From contig MU001502.1 of the NCBI GenBank assembly GCA_010093485.1, positions 1,885,823 through 1,907,219 of the forward strand: a DNA stretch of 21,397 nucleotides, given 5' to 3'. The notes beneath the pieces are model-generated. The model did not search any database. It saw only the letters and a list, made by a program, of their open reading frames with translations, and was not told the DNA's origin. Source of the DNA: Karstenula rhodostoma CBS 690.94 (Eukaryota; Ascomycota; Dothideomycetes; Pleosporales; Didymosphaeriaceae). Both the position numbers and the translations under genes were made by a program. This document shows positions 1 to 10,149 of this stretch, piece by piece. The stretch's first letter is position 1; each line of letters opens with the position of its first letter.

Positions 1-480
1 TAAAAGAAAATTACTTTAGGCTATTTTACTCCTATTTATATAAAACCTAAGTAGGCTATATAATCTAATAGTATATAATACTATCTAGGAGTATTTCTTA
101 ATAGTTTTTATAAACTAGATTAAAAAATATTATACTACTATTAGTCTTAATTAGGAGTACTTTAGGGAAAATAAATAGATTCTAGTTAATATAACCTAGA
201 TTATTAAGCTTATTACTAAAATCCCTATTATAACCTAACTAAGATAATTAGATTAAGTATATAGTATATTATACTACTAGAATAGTTAAACTATATTTTC
301 TAATATACCTCTACTAGCTAAGTAATACCCTAGACCTCTAATAGTATAATAATTACCTAAGGGAAAAATAGGTAATCTACTATATCTAAATATATATCTA
401 AGTTTAGTATTACTAGATTAGTATACTTACTAGATTTATTTAAAAAATAGGATATTAAGCCTATAATCTAACCTATAAAT
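1..480. other. Stretch without a recognisable gene
   Basis: This is RIP-mutated TA-rich sequence. I see no frame with a coherent protein remnant and no repeat array. The first ~46 bases resemble 7823-7868, with small gaps. That match may mark related ends or may be chance in such simple sequence. Confidence 0.5.
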
Positions 481-2520
481 TATCTATATCTACTCTAGTC
501 TATACCTATAATAATACTACTATATTATCTCCTCTATTAATATTATTATCCCTATATTTTATTATTATTACTATTATTATTATACTACTTATCTATAAAC
601 CCTATACCGCGTTCTTTTAAATTTACTTCTATACCCTAACTATATACTATCTTATTACTACTTTTCTAGCTACTATATATAGTTAGTATCTATACTTATA
701 AAATTAGTAGGAAGACCTATAAAAAGAAGTTAATAGGGTTTATTTTATCCCTATCTCTAAGCTCTAATAAGAATATAAAACTAGAAGGTATCTATATCTA
801 TTCTATATATACTAGAAATAGTACCTCTATCTTTTATAATAATACTATAATATTTTTATTATAATCCCTTATAAGCTTAGCCTATTAATTAACTAACTTC
901 TATATTAATTACTTCTTAATCTACTTATTAGGTATATATCCCCTAGGTATTAAGGTAAAGATACTAATTAAACTAAATATTATTTTAATTATATTTTATC
1001 TTATTCCCTAGTTTAATATATCTCTAAATATCTTCTATATATCCTTATCGCGACTCTTATTAGGTATCCTTCTAAGGTCCTTAGTAAAGGTAATCTTAAA
1101 TAGTACCTTCTTTATAACGTCTCTATAGTTTCTCCTATATATTCTAGTCCCTTACTCCTAACTATAAAACCTTTCTACTAATTTAATAAAATACTTATAT
1201 AACTAATCTAGTATCTACTATTAGTATATAAACTTAGTAATACTATTTACCTATATCTTCTATATATTAAAGAACTAGAACTAAAAATTAAATATCTTAT
1301 TATTTAATAGAATACTCTACTACTATTCTTTATTAGTACTATTTATTAGAGTACTAGGGGATATATTCTAGTAACGGGATAAAGCTAATATAAAATTTAA
1401 TACTCTACTTTAAAATAAGGTACCCTTATTTACTAGGACTTTAAATAACTTCCTTTTATAGTAATATTATTATACCTATATAAGCCTAATTATTTATTAC
1501 TTATAGAAGGTATTTATAGACCTAACTACTATACCTCTACTAATAAATTTAGTAACTATATTAATCCTAATACTAGGCTATTTATAGTAATAGGATCTAT
1601 ACTAATATTCCTTATTTAATTTACTATTAGGCGCCTCTATATACTTCTAGTCCTATAAGTTTATAATAGTATTAATTAGGCTATAATTTAAATTATTAAC
1701 TAGTATCTTATTTATAGCTAGTATATTCTTTCTAGTAATATACTTTCTTTTCCTCTATAATATTATAGAGTATCCCTTAACTATCTTAAGCTATTATTTT
1801 TATTATTATTAGCTAAGCTTATTTCTTTCCTATCTCCCCTCCTTTTTAAATTACTTACTACTATTACCTTTCTATACCTATTTACCTTCTAGTCTAGTTA
1901 TATCTTTATTCTATTAATCTAGATTTTAATATATTATATTAACTATCTTTTTTATTTTAGTTTTAGAAATATTAGTAATTATCTAATATAGTATATCCTC
2001 TAGTATTTATATAATTAATATACTTATCTAGCTAAAGCTATCCTTTTCTATAGTATATATATATAAGTATATATTCTAGATTCTATTATATACTACTAGT
2101 ATAATATTATATTTATTACTTAGTTTTCTATCTACTATCTCTACTAGCTATAGTTATAAAAGGCTAGTAAGGATATAGGGAGAAGCTATAGTAGTAATTA
2201 GGTTTAGGGAATAATTATAGTTATAGTTAAGAGTATAAAAAAAAAGTAATAAAGAAGAAAAAATATAAGCTTTTAGAAAAAAGGAAAGGCTAGCCCCTAA
2301 ACTATATAGAATTACTAAGCTAATTTTAATTCTATAGCTAGATCTAAATCTTCTTTAATATAACTACCCCTCTAATCTAACTATAATCTCTAGAATATTT
2401 TCTATTAACTTTAAAATTTTTATTAATCCTTATCTTTCTCTATTATTATAAGTATTAACTATCCTATACTATATAAAACCTTATTTATATTAATATAGAA
2501 TATAGCCTTATTATTTATAT
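480..2520 (-). pseudogene. Unrecognised long coding remnant, RIP-inactivated
   Basis: One - strand frame (first codon base at positions such as 1121 and 1631) reads as a coherent protein of about 680 codons, interrupted only by TAA and TAG. Starting from the 2500 end it has a basic/polar segment, a Pro/Ser/Thr-like low-complexity linker (about 2340-2160), a Lys/Gln-rich segment (about 1930-1790), and then a more globular part (about 1780-750) with many Lys, Arg, Phe and Tyr. Around 1180-1050 the spelling is rich in Arg/Tyr/Asp, including RRNYRDV, followed by KDLRR. The tail near 600-480 is Asn/Gln-rich. It diverges from the RecQ-like remnant, whose start lies about 180 bp away. I do not recognise the family, and both ends are approximate. 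No reverse transcriptase, integrase or zinc-knuckle pattern was seen. Confidence 0.55.
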
Positions 2521-2701
2521 ATACTACTACTATTATATCCTTCTATTAAATATTAAATTATACTTTAGATCTAAAATCTATAAGGATATATCTATTTAGT
2601 AATATAGAAAGGTATAGAAACTTATAAATAGTAAATATATATAGCTCTACTTATTATAGAATAATATAATCTAGTTAATTATTTTATTTATTATTTCTTT
2701 T

Positions 2702-5700
2702 ATAACTATTAGTAGTATAGTATTACTAATACTAAGTTTTAAGTATAATACCTATAGAATAATATTTAGGGGGGAGATAGTAAATATAACTAAGAATATA
2801 AAGAATTATTTCTATATAATATATAGGGTTAGGAGTTATAACTTTAATATAAATACTTATATTACTATTACTAATATATAAATAATCTACTATTAGGCTA
2901 TATTCTTATAATATCTTTAACTAAATAGGTAAGGATTATAGTACTTTAAAGTATAGTATTTTATACCTTAACCCTATATATCTCTTTTAGTAGTAGATAT
3001 TAAGAATAAAGAGGAAGGCTAGTTTATAGAAATAGATATAGAGGTAGATATAAAAAAGAAAAGGGAAAGTTAATATATATTATATATTATAGCTACTATC
3101 TACTATATTATAGTGGATTAGTTTATATTATAGATTAATCGAGTATAAAAGAAACTAGATAAGGATATTATTTACTAGTATAATAAGGTACTATCTACTA
3201 TTAAGTATATTATAAACCCCTTTTTTAAATATATAAAGTTCTATAAAGTTATTAATAATATAGAATAGAATATAGTATAAAACTATATATATCTAGCTAT
3301 CTAGATATATCTAAGGCTTACTCTTTTATAAAGTACTATAAAGAGTATATTTTAGGTTTAATAAAATATAATTATATATAGTACCTTCTACTAGGCCTAT
3401 ATATAGGTTATATAGAAATATCTAAACTATATACCTATAATATCCCTTATATATTATTAAAACTTCTTAGACTATTACTATAATATAATACTATTTATAT
3501 TTATCTTCTTCTACTAAATATTTAAGGTAGGTTTAAACTACCTACTAATACTAAAGGTATTAGAAATAGTAGAAAGGGTATAGAAGGGTATCTATATATA
3601 CCTAGTAGAAGTAGATAGCCCTATTACTATAATTCTAGCTATAGCTTATAATTACTAGACCCTAGCTCCCTTAGAATAGGTATACTATAAGTTCTAGCTA
3701 GCGCTTATATAGTAGACTACTAGTAGGAGTAACTTTAACTTAACTATTATAATAGTAATTATATTTATTACTCTAGACCTATAGAAGTCTAGCTTTAAGT
3801 AGGTATATAACTTTACTATAGACGTATTTATACTAAAGAAATACTACTATCTTATAGTATATTAGTATTTTTAGGAGACGATTATAACGCAGCTAGAAGA
3901 GGGAGATAAAGAGGAGGAAAAGGGAAATAAAAAGAAGAAAAAGGGAGATAAAGAAAAGAAAGAGGAAGATAAAAAGGAGGAAGAAAGAGATAAAAAGGAG
4001 AATATAGAAGTTATTATAGTAGCCCTAACTATAAATAATAAAATAGATAATACTAGTTTAATAGTAGAAGAGACTATACTATTTAGTAATACCTCTACTA
4101 CTAATATAAAGGTACTAGTTAATAAGAAAAATATTCTAACTATCTTATAAGACTATAGCTAAAAGGCTAACTAGAAGCTAAAAAACTTTATCTATACCTA
4201 TTTTAATATTAAGTTCTATACTCCTATATTCTAGCTTATTACTATAAAGTATTACTTTAGTATTTTCTAGTATAGGGATATAGTATAGAATTTTATATAA
4301 TAGAATAGTAATAATATTATTATTTATAGTATTAAGATATTATTTAAGGAGTATAAGAATATAGTATAAATATTAGTCTAAAAGGTAGAGATATTACTTA
4401 TTAATATTACTAGCTATAGTAGTATTATATCCCTACTACTAATCCCCTAGAATAAGATACTATATAACCTAAATATCTAAAATAAGGGTTACTTCCCTTT
4501 TAAGCTAAGTAGCCTATCTCTTAATAAATAGTAAGATTATATAGTTAAGTAGGCCTTTACTACTATTAATACTAGTAAAGTAAAAATAATATCTAGTAAT
4601 CTAGATAACTATATTAATATAGATAAGTATAGTATAAAAATAAATACCTCTCTAATATCTATTATCTTTTTCTCTCCCCTAACTTACTTATTATAGATAT
4701 AAGTTTTCCTTAATACTATCTTCCTATTTATCTACTTTACTAGTAGGTAGCCTATATATTTAATAAAACTACTAAGTATTATATATAAAAACTTATTTAT
4801 TAATAATACTAGTAATTTATTTCTATTTCTAGGCCTTATTATAGTTATACCCTACTATTATAAGGGTTATAATAAAAATAAGACTATCTATATAATATAC
4901 TATTATCTTCTATAATATATTAACTCCCTCCTTATCTAGTATATATAACTTATCTACCTATTCTACTAGCTTATTATTATAACTATATTTACTAATAGTC
5001 TAGTAGTATTATACTACTATTATATATATAGCTACTACCTCTAAAGTAATAAGGTAGGGTATAGGTAAAAGGATAGTTAGTAATTTACTATACTTCTTAA
5101 CTATATAATATAATAGATTATAGGGCTAGATATTAATATATTAATACTTTAGTATCTAATAATTACCTTCTAATATTAGTAGAATAAGGAGGTATTTCTA
5201 TTCTATAGTATAAAGGTACTAATAAAAGAATAAATAAAGATAGCCTAGAAAGAAAAGTATAAGGAAGACTATAAGATATAAATAAGGTATATACCTATTA
5301 CTATAATAGTAATATATACTAAAGAGATATAATATATCTTTATATAAATATTTAGCTATAGTTAATCTAATACCTATATATATATTTCCTATAAGTAGTA
5401 TAATTACCTTAACTTTAATATAAGTAACTTTAATATATAAGGGAATACTAGAGAGGAAGAAAAAGAAGATAGTAGTAATAATAGTATAGACTAACTAGTA
5501 GAATATATTACCTTATATAGCTTAGTAAATATATATAAGCTATTTAGTAATAATACTTCTAAGGACTAGGTACTATAGCTAGAGAGTAAGCGGGTACTAG
5601 CCTTACTATTTAAGGGGGTTAGTATAGTAGTCTATATTATACCTACTAGCGCTAGTAAAATAAATAAATACCTATTATCTACTATTACTCTAGAAAATAA

Positions 5701-7060
5701 CTATAAATAGACTATAGTTATTACCCTACTTATTACTATATAGAATAATATTATAAGTAAATATTATAAGCTAAAGATTTATATTAATATATTTAAAATA
5801 AAGTAGTTCTATAAATTTATATATATTATTATTACTATACCTAAATATATTAATATAAATACCTTTAAGAACTTTATATACTAGTAGTATATAAATAGTA
5901 AGCTAAAGTATCTAGTACTAAATAAATACTACTATATTTTACTCTCTAACTACTAGTATTATAAAGATCTACTTAACCTCTATACTCTAGACTAATTTAG
6001 TATACTAATACTTTTACTCTTGGCTACTATTCTATTTAACTAGTAAGTATAGGTATATAGTATACTAGTGCTTAATAAGTATATAGAGGTTATATAGAAA
6101 CCTACTATCTACTCTAACCTATTCTATTAAGTTATTAAGCTAATAGAAAAATAGACTATAATATTAATAATAGTATTTTATATCTAATATAAGTTATAGT
6201 AGTACTATAAAATTATTATCTTTATTAGTAGTTATATAGCCTATAAGGACCTCTATATTAATATAGGTAAGTATAAAAAGTTATTTATATATTATAGAAA
6301 AATAATAACTAAAAAGAAGGAGGTAATATAGAATATATTTAATAAGTATAAAAAAGGTATTATCTTTATTATAAATATACTTACTACTAGGGCTAATCTT
6401 ATTAATATAGATATAGTTATCTATTTTAGGGTACCTAATAATAGTATTAACTAGAAATAAGAGTCTAAGTAGATAGGATATAGTAGGAAGCCAGCTATTA
6501 TCTATATTATATATAATAATAATATATATACCTATATAGGTAAGCTTAATAGCTATATAAAATAGGTTATAAATAAAATAATACTTCTAGATTCTAATAA
6601 ATCTACCTATATCTATATTATATTTAACTAATACTTTAATAGATAGATAAACTATATTATATATAAACTTAAAAAGTCCCTATATAGTTTCTATACTCCC
6701 TTTATTCTAAGTACCCTATTATATAGATTTAGGGCTAATATATCTAATATATCCTTATTAGTCTAGGTATTAATACTAACCTTTCTTCTAATATATACCC
6801 CCTTATTTATATAAGCTATAACTTCTTTATAAGCTATACTCTTCTCTATATTAATACCTTTATTTATTTCTATTCTATTATTAGTATATATATATATAAC
6901 CTCTATTACTACCTTTTTTATTTTAAATAAATATAATAGCCTACTCTATAGTAAATATATATAAGAATTTTTTCCTTTCCTCCCCTCTTTATATTATAGT
7001 ACTACTAATATAGTAAATAGAATTTAGTTCTTCTTCCCTAGCGCTTACCCCTACTAACAC
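2702..7060 (+). pseudogene. RecQ-type helicase remnant, telomere-linked helicase (TLH)-like, RIP-inactivated
   Basis: The frame with codons starting at positions such as 3887 and 5642 stays in register for about 1,450 codons. The N-terminal part (2702-3880) includes a YFKV-type stretch near 2940 that recalls the Cys/His-containing N-terminal domain found in such proteins. A Glu/Lys-rich charged linker follows at 3893-4010. The RecQ core has a motif I remnant PTSASK (5642-5659, from PTGxGKT), a motif Ia-like TIVIT, a motif II LVLNKYY (D-E-x-H turned into N-K-x-Y, 5912-5932), LLAT for motif III (about 6013-6027), a motif V-like stretch with TRANL and the VIYF remnant (about 6385-6430), and a motif VI-like QES..GxSRKPA remnant (6455-6497). 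A Pro/Ser/Thr-rich tail follows to about 7060. RecQ helicases unwind DNA 3'-5', and the TLH subgroup sits next to telomeres in many fungi. Motifs I and II are destroyed. The RecQ fold is fairly sure; the TLH subgroup is likely. Confidence 0.72.
3891..4011 (+). other. Glu/Lys-rich linker, polypurine tract
   Basis: About 120 bases are nearly all purine on the + strand. They encode an uninterrupted run of Glu, Lys, Asp and Gly inside the RecQ-like remnant, with no stops. A purine-only strand holds no CA or TG, so RIP could not change it. It therefore keeps the original codons and is probably the least altered coding segment in the window. It would form a charged, likely disordered or coiled-coil linker between the N-terminal part and the helicase core. 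Confidence 0.7.
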
Positions 7061-7082
7061 GAGGATAAAGGTAGTATATATA

Positions 7083-7800
7083 ACTTAAGAGTATAAGAAT
7101 ATATATAATAGAGTAATCTAATATATTTATAATATAGAAGAAATACTTAGATAAATCTATTATATAGTTTACTACTAGTATATAGATTTCTACTCTATAT
7201 ATTTTATAGTAGGCTAACCCTTTAACTATATTAAAGGGTCCTATAGAGGCCTACTATAGGGTAACTATACCTACTTACTATATAACTAAATAGATAATAA
7301 AGCCCTACTATATTATTACTATTTATATCTATTTCTACTATATCTATATAATTACTAGTAAGATAAAAATAATATATTCTTTAGTAGGTAGAATAACTAT
7401 ATTATATACTAATATTAATATATACTATAGAACCTCTAGATAATACTCTAGGTAGTATATAACCCTACTAAGATACTATAGCTAGAATATATATTCCTAG
7501 CTAGTTATAATAGGTTAAAAATAGTAGACTTTATTATATACTTTTTATAACTTATATCTTTATATTTCTATAGCTATATTAGTTAGATATTATTAAATCT
7601 ATTATAGTTTTATAAAACCTACTTCTTACTAGACTTATAGTAATAGCTACTAGTAGTAGAAGAGTAAAAATAGGTATATAAGTTTAAGGTATAGAAAGGG
7701 GTAGAGGCCTAACTTAACTAAGGTTAAAGCTAGATAGTAGTATATTTTAAACCTATAGTAATACTAAGATATTTACCTATAAACCCCCTCTTATATATAG
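7083..7800 (+). pseudogene. Possible C-terminal part of the RecQ-like gene in another frame
   Basis: From about 7083 a + strand frame with codons at multiples of three reads as a coherent remnant, while the RecQ-like frame becomes stop-rich. Its first part (7110-7370) is unusually rich in Tyr codons (TAT, TAC), many of which could be former Cys (TGT, TGC) or His codons. The spacing allows an old Cys/His-rich zinc-binding region of the kind placed after the helicase core in TLH-type proteins. The next part (7440-7760) is Leu/Gln/Val-rich and looks helical. The frame change could be an indel or a lost intron between about 7050 and 7090. It could also be a separate small gene or chance openness. 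This call is tentative. Confidence 0.35.
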
Positions 7801-8733
7801 TATATATTTCTATATATACTAGTAAAAGAAAATAATTTAAGCTATTAAAAGCCTATTTATATAAAATACTATCTAGGTATAAAATTCTATATATAACCTT
7901 AGGATTAAGTAATACCCTATATAAAAGGCCTTTTATTAATAGGGGTATATTACTTTTATTATTAGGGTTAGTATCTCTTTCTTATTAGAGAGTAGTTAAC
8001 CTTTAGTAGATAATAGATAAGGTTGTATATATATTATTAAGTACTCTAAATACTAGAGAAAAAAGCTAATAGTAAGTTAGATTAAGGTTATAAAGGGCTC
8101 TTAATACTTTAGAATTTTTAATTAAGTAGTAAGTAGGGAGTATAGATAGTATTTAATAGAGATAATATAAATTTTATATAGTATAATAAAGTGTTTTATA
8201 GCTAAGTCTAGTAGTAGTTTTATTTAAAAAGTAAATAACTTTTTTTTAGAGATTCTTTTAATTAGTAGTAGTAGTAGTCTATATACTTTCTATTATTTAT
8301 TAGAATATTTATACTTTTACTCTATATACTAAAGTTATTTATAAACTAGTAGTTTTCTAGTTAGCTCGTTATAATAGATATTATTACTAGTTTAATAATA
8401 TAGTACTACTAATTAAAGATATAAACCCTTTTTATCTTAACTATAAATAGAGTAGATATAATATAAGAATATATTAAGTTTTAGGGGTAATAGAGTTTAT
8501 ATTAGACTTATAGTAATTATTTTAATAACTATAGAGTAATAAAAATATAGGAAAAAATAATATAAATTCTAGGTCTAAATAACTATTTAAAATAGGTTTA
8601 TAATATAGTATTTCCTTATATAATATATTATATATATATTAACTAGACTCTACTAGTATAGTATATAAGCTAGTATAAATATATTTTTATTCTTACTATC
8701 CTTACTCTTTTTATTATATTTTAAATACTATAG
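7800..8733. other. Stretch without a supported gene
   Basis: This is RIP-mutated sequence. The + frame with codons at multiples of three has somewhat fewer stops than the one other frame I translated in part of this stretch, and continues from the possible RecQ-like C-terminus, but I see no domain and would not call a gene. Short TAG/TAA-type runs such as the (GTA)n stretch near 8263-8278 are present. Two TG survivors lie near 8034 and 8191. Confidence 0.45.
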
Positions 8734-8798
8734 CCCTTAATTTTTACTAAGATTTTAAACGAGCGACCCTTACTCCCCTGGTTTTAAAAATTAAAGGG
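8734..8798. repeat. Imperfect hairpin around a less-mutated core
   Basis: Arms CCCTTAATTTTT (8734-8745) and AAAAATTAAAGGG (8786-8798) are complementary except for one unpaired base, with a ~40-base loop. The loop has two CG sites and one surviving TG (acgagcgaccc at 8759-8769 and CCTGG at 8777-8781), so it is richer in G+C than its surroundings. It could be the edge of an element, an old terminator, or chance. Confidence 0.4.
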
Positions 8799-8851
8799 AT
8801 TAAAGGTATTCTCTATTATAAAGTATTATAACTTTTTATTTTTATCTCTTC

Positions 8852-9060
8852 TTAGTTTATAAAATCTACTAGTATTTAATAGTACTATTTATAATATTAT
8901 TTTAGTTTATAGAGTCTATTAGTACTTAACTAGACTTTTTATTAGCTTACCTTAGTTTATAGGGTCTACTATTATTTAACCCTACTATAATTTAGTATAA
9001 ATTTCTATTAACTTATCTTAGTATATAGAATTTACTATAATTTTATAGAATACTATATTT
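8852..9060 (-). repeat. Left array of ~50-bp repeat units
   Basis: Units begin with TTAGTTTAT or a variant at 8852, 8902, 8952 and 9018, each followed by a TCTACTA-like stretch. Spacings are 50, 50 and 66 bp. The units are reverse complements of those in the array at 9891-10142. A lone further unit in the same orientation begins at 9556. Fifty is not a multiple of three, so this is not a coding repeat. Confidence 0.7.
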
Positions 9061-9890
9061 TACCTCTAGAATTAAAACCTTTAAGTCTCTAGAAATTTAT
9101 AGTATCTAGTATTTATTACTTTATATAGGCCTCTATTACTTATATTACTTTTTTTTTAAATTTATTATCTAGAGTACCTTAATATTATTATTCCTAACTA
9201 TATTATTATCTCTAGCTATAGTCTCTAATCTAGACTACTTATACTTAAGTTATTATTAGTTTTCCTCCTAGCGCTTCTAATAAGTAAATATATACTAAAG
9301 CTATTTTAGGCTTAAAATCTAGATTATTTTATTATTATATTTAATTAAGTTAATAGGCTCTAGAGTATACCTAATAATATATAAGTCTTTAAGAGACTTT
9401 ATTAAAGATATTACTTCTATATTAAGAATAACTTACTTAAGAAGTAATAGTAGAAGTAAAAAATAGTAAATAGCTTTTTATTATTAGTATACTTAGTATT
9501 ATAGTAATTAATTTCCTTATTAGGTTTACCCTTATTTAGGGTTATTTAAGTTATATTAGTTTATAGAGTTTACTAGAAATTAATTAATATAACTTCCTAT
9601 TAGCTAGTTATTAAATAATATATTAGTCCTATAAGGAAACTAAGCTCTATAACCCTTATAGTAGATTTAGGGCCTTTTTAAGAGCTATATATATTACCCC
9701 TATTTAGTGTAAACTATTACTAATTTATATTAATTTATAATAGTATTAATAGTATTACTATTTATATTATAGGAAGTAAGTATCTATTATACTAAGTATA
9801 AGAAAGTATTAAATATAAAGGCTTTAGAGTTCTTAATAATAGTCTTAGTAAAGTTAATAGTTACTAGTAAGGTTTTTAGTTAATAGTATA
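9061..9890. other. Core between two inverted repeat arrays, no gene seen
   Basis: About 830 bp of RIP-mutated DNA are enclosed by the two oppositely oriented 50-bp arrays. I see no coherent protein remnant on either strand. One extra repeat unit in the left-array orientation lies at 9556-9576. The arrangement resembles a non-autonomous element with subterminal repeats, but no clean terminal inverted repeat or target-site duplication could be identified. Confidence 0.4.
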
Positions 9891-10142
9891 CTTTATAAAC
9901 TAAGGCGAGCTAATAGAAAATATTATATAATACTAATAAACTTTATAAACTAAAGTAACCTTTTAAAATATACTATTAAATACTAGTAGATTCTATAAAC
10001 TAAAGGGAGGTAAAATATTTTTTAAATTCTTATACTAGTATACTCTATAAACTAAGACGAACTAATAGAAAATACTATTAACTACTAGTAGACTTTATAA
10101 ATAGAGACGAGTTAATAGAAAGTTTTACTATACTAATACTAA
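9891..10142 (+). repeat. Right array of ~50-bp repeat units
   Basis: Five units begin CTTTATAAAC or close variants at 9891, 9941, 9991, 10043 and 10093, with spacings of 50, 50, 52 and 50 bp. Most units then read ACTAAGRCGARCTAATAG and end near TACTAGTAGA. Three units keep a CG at the same place. The array is in inverted orientation to 8852-9060 and ends just before the C-terminal end of the SNF2-like remnant. Confidence 0.78.
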
Positions 10143-10149
10143 GTAGATA

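Noticed and set aside
9891..10142. CRISPR array, from the regular 50-bp spacing
   Set aside because: The units are similar over their whole length with no unique spacers, are diverged, and occur in inverted copies in a eukaryotic-type region.
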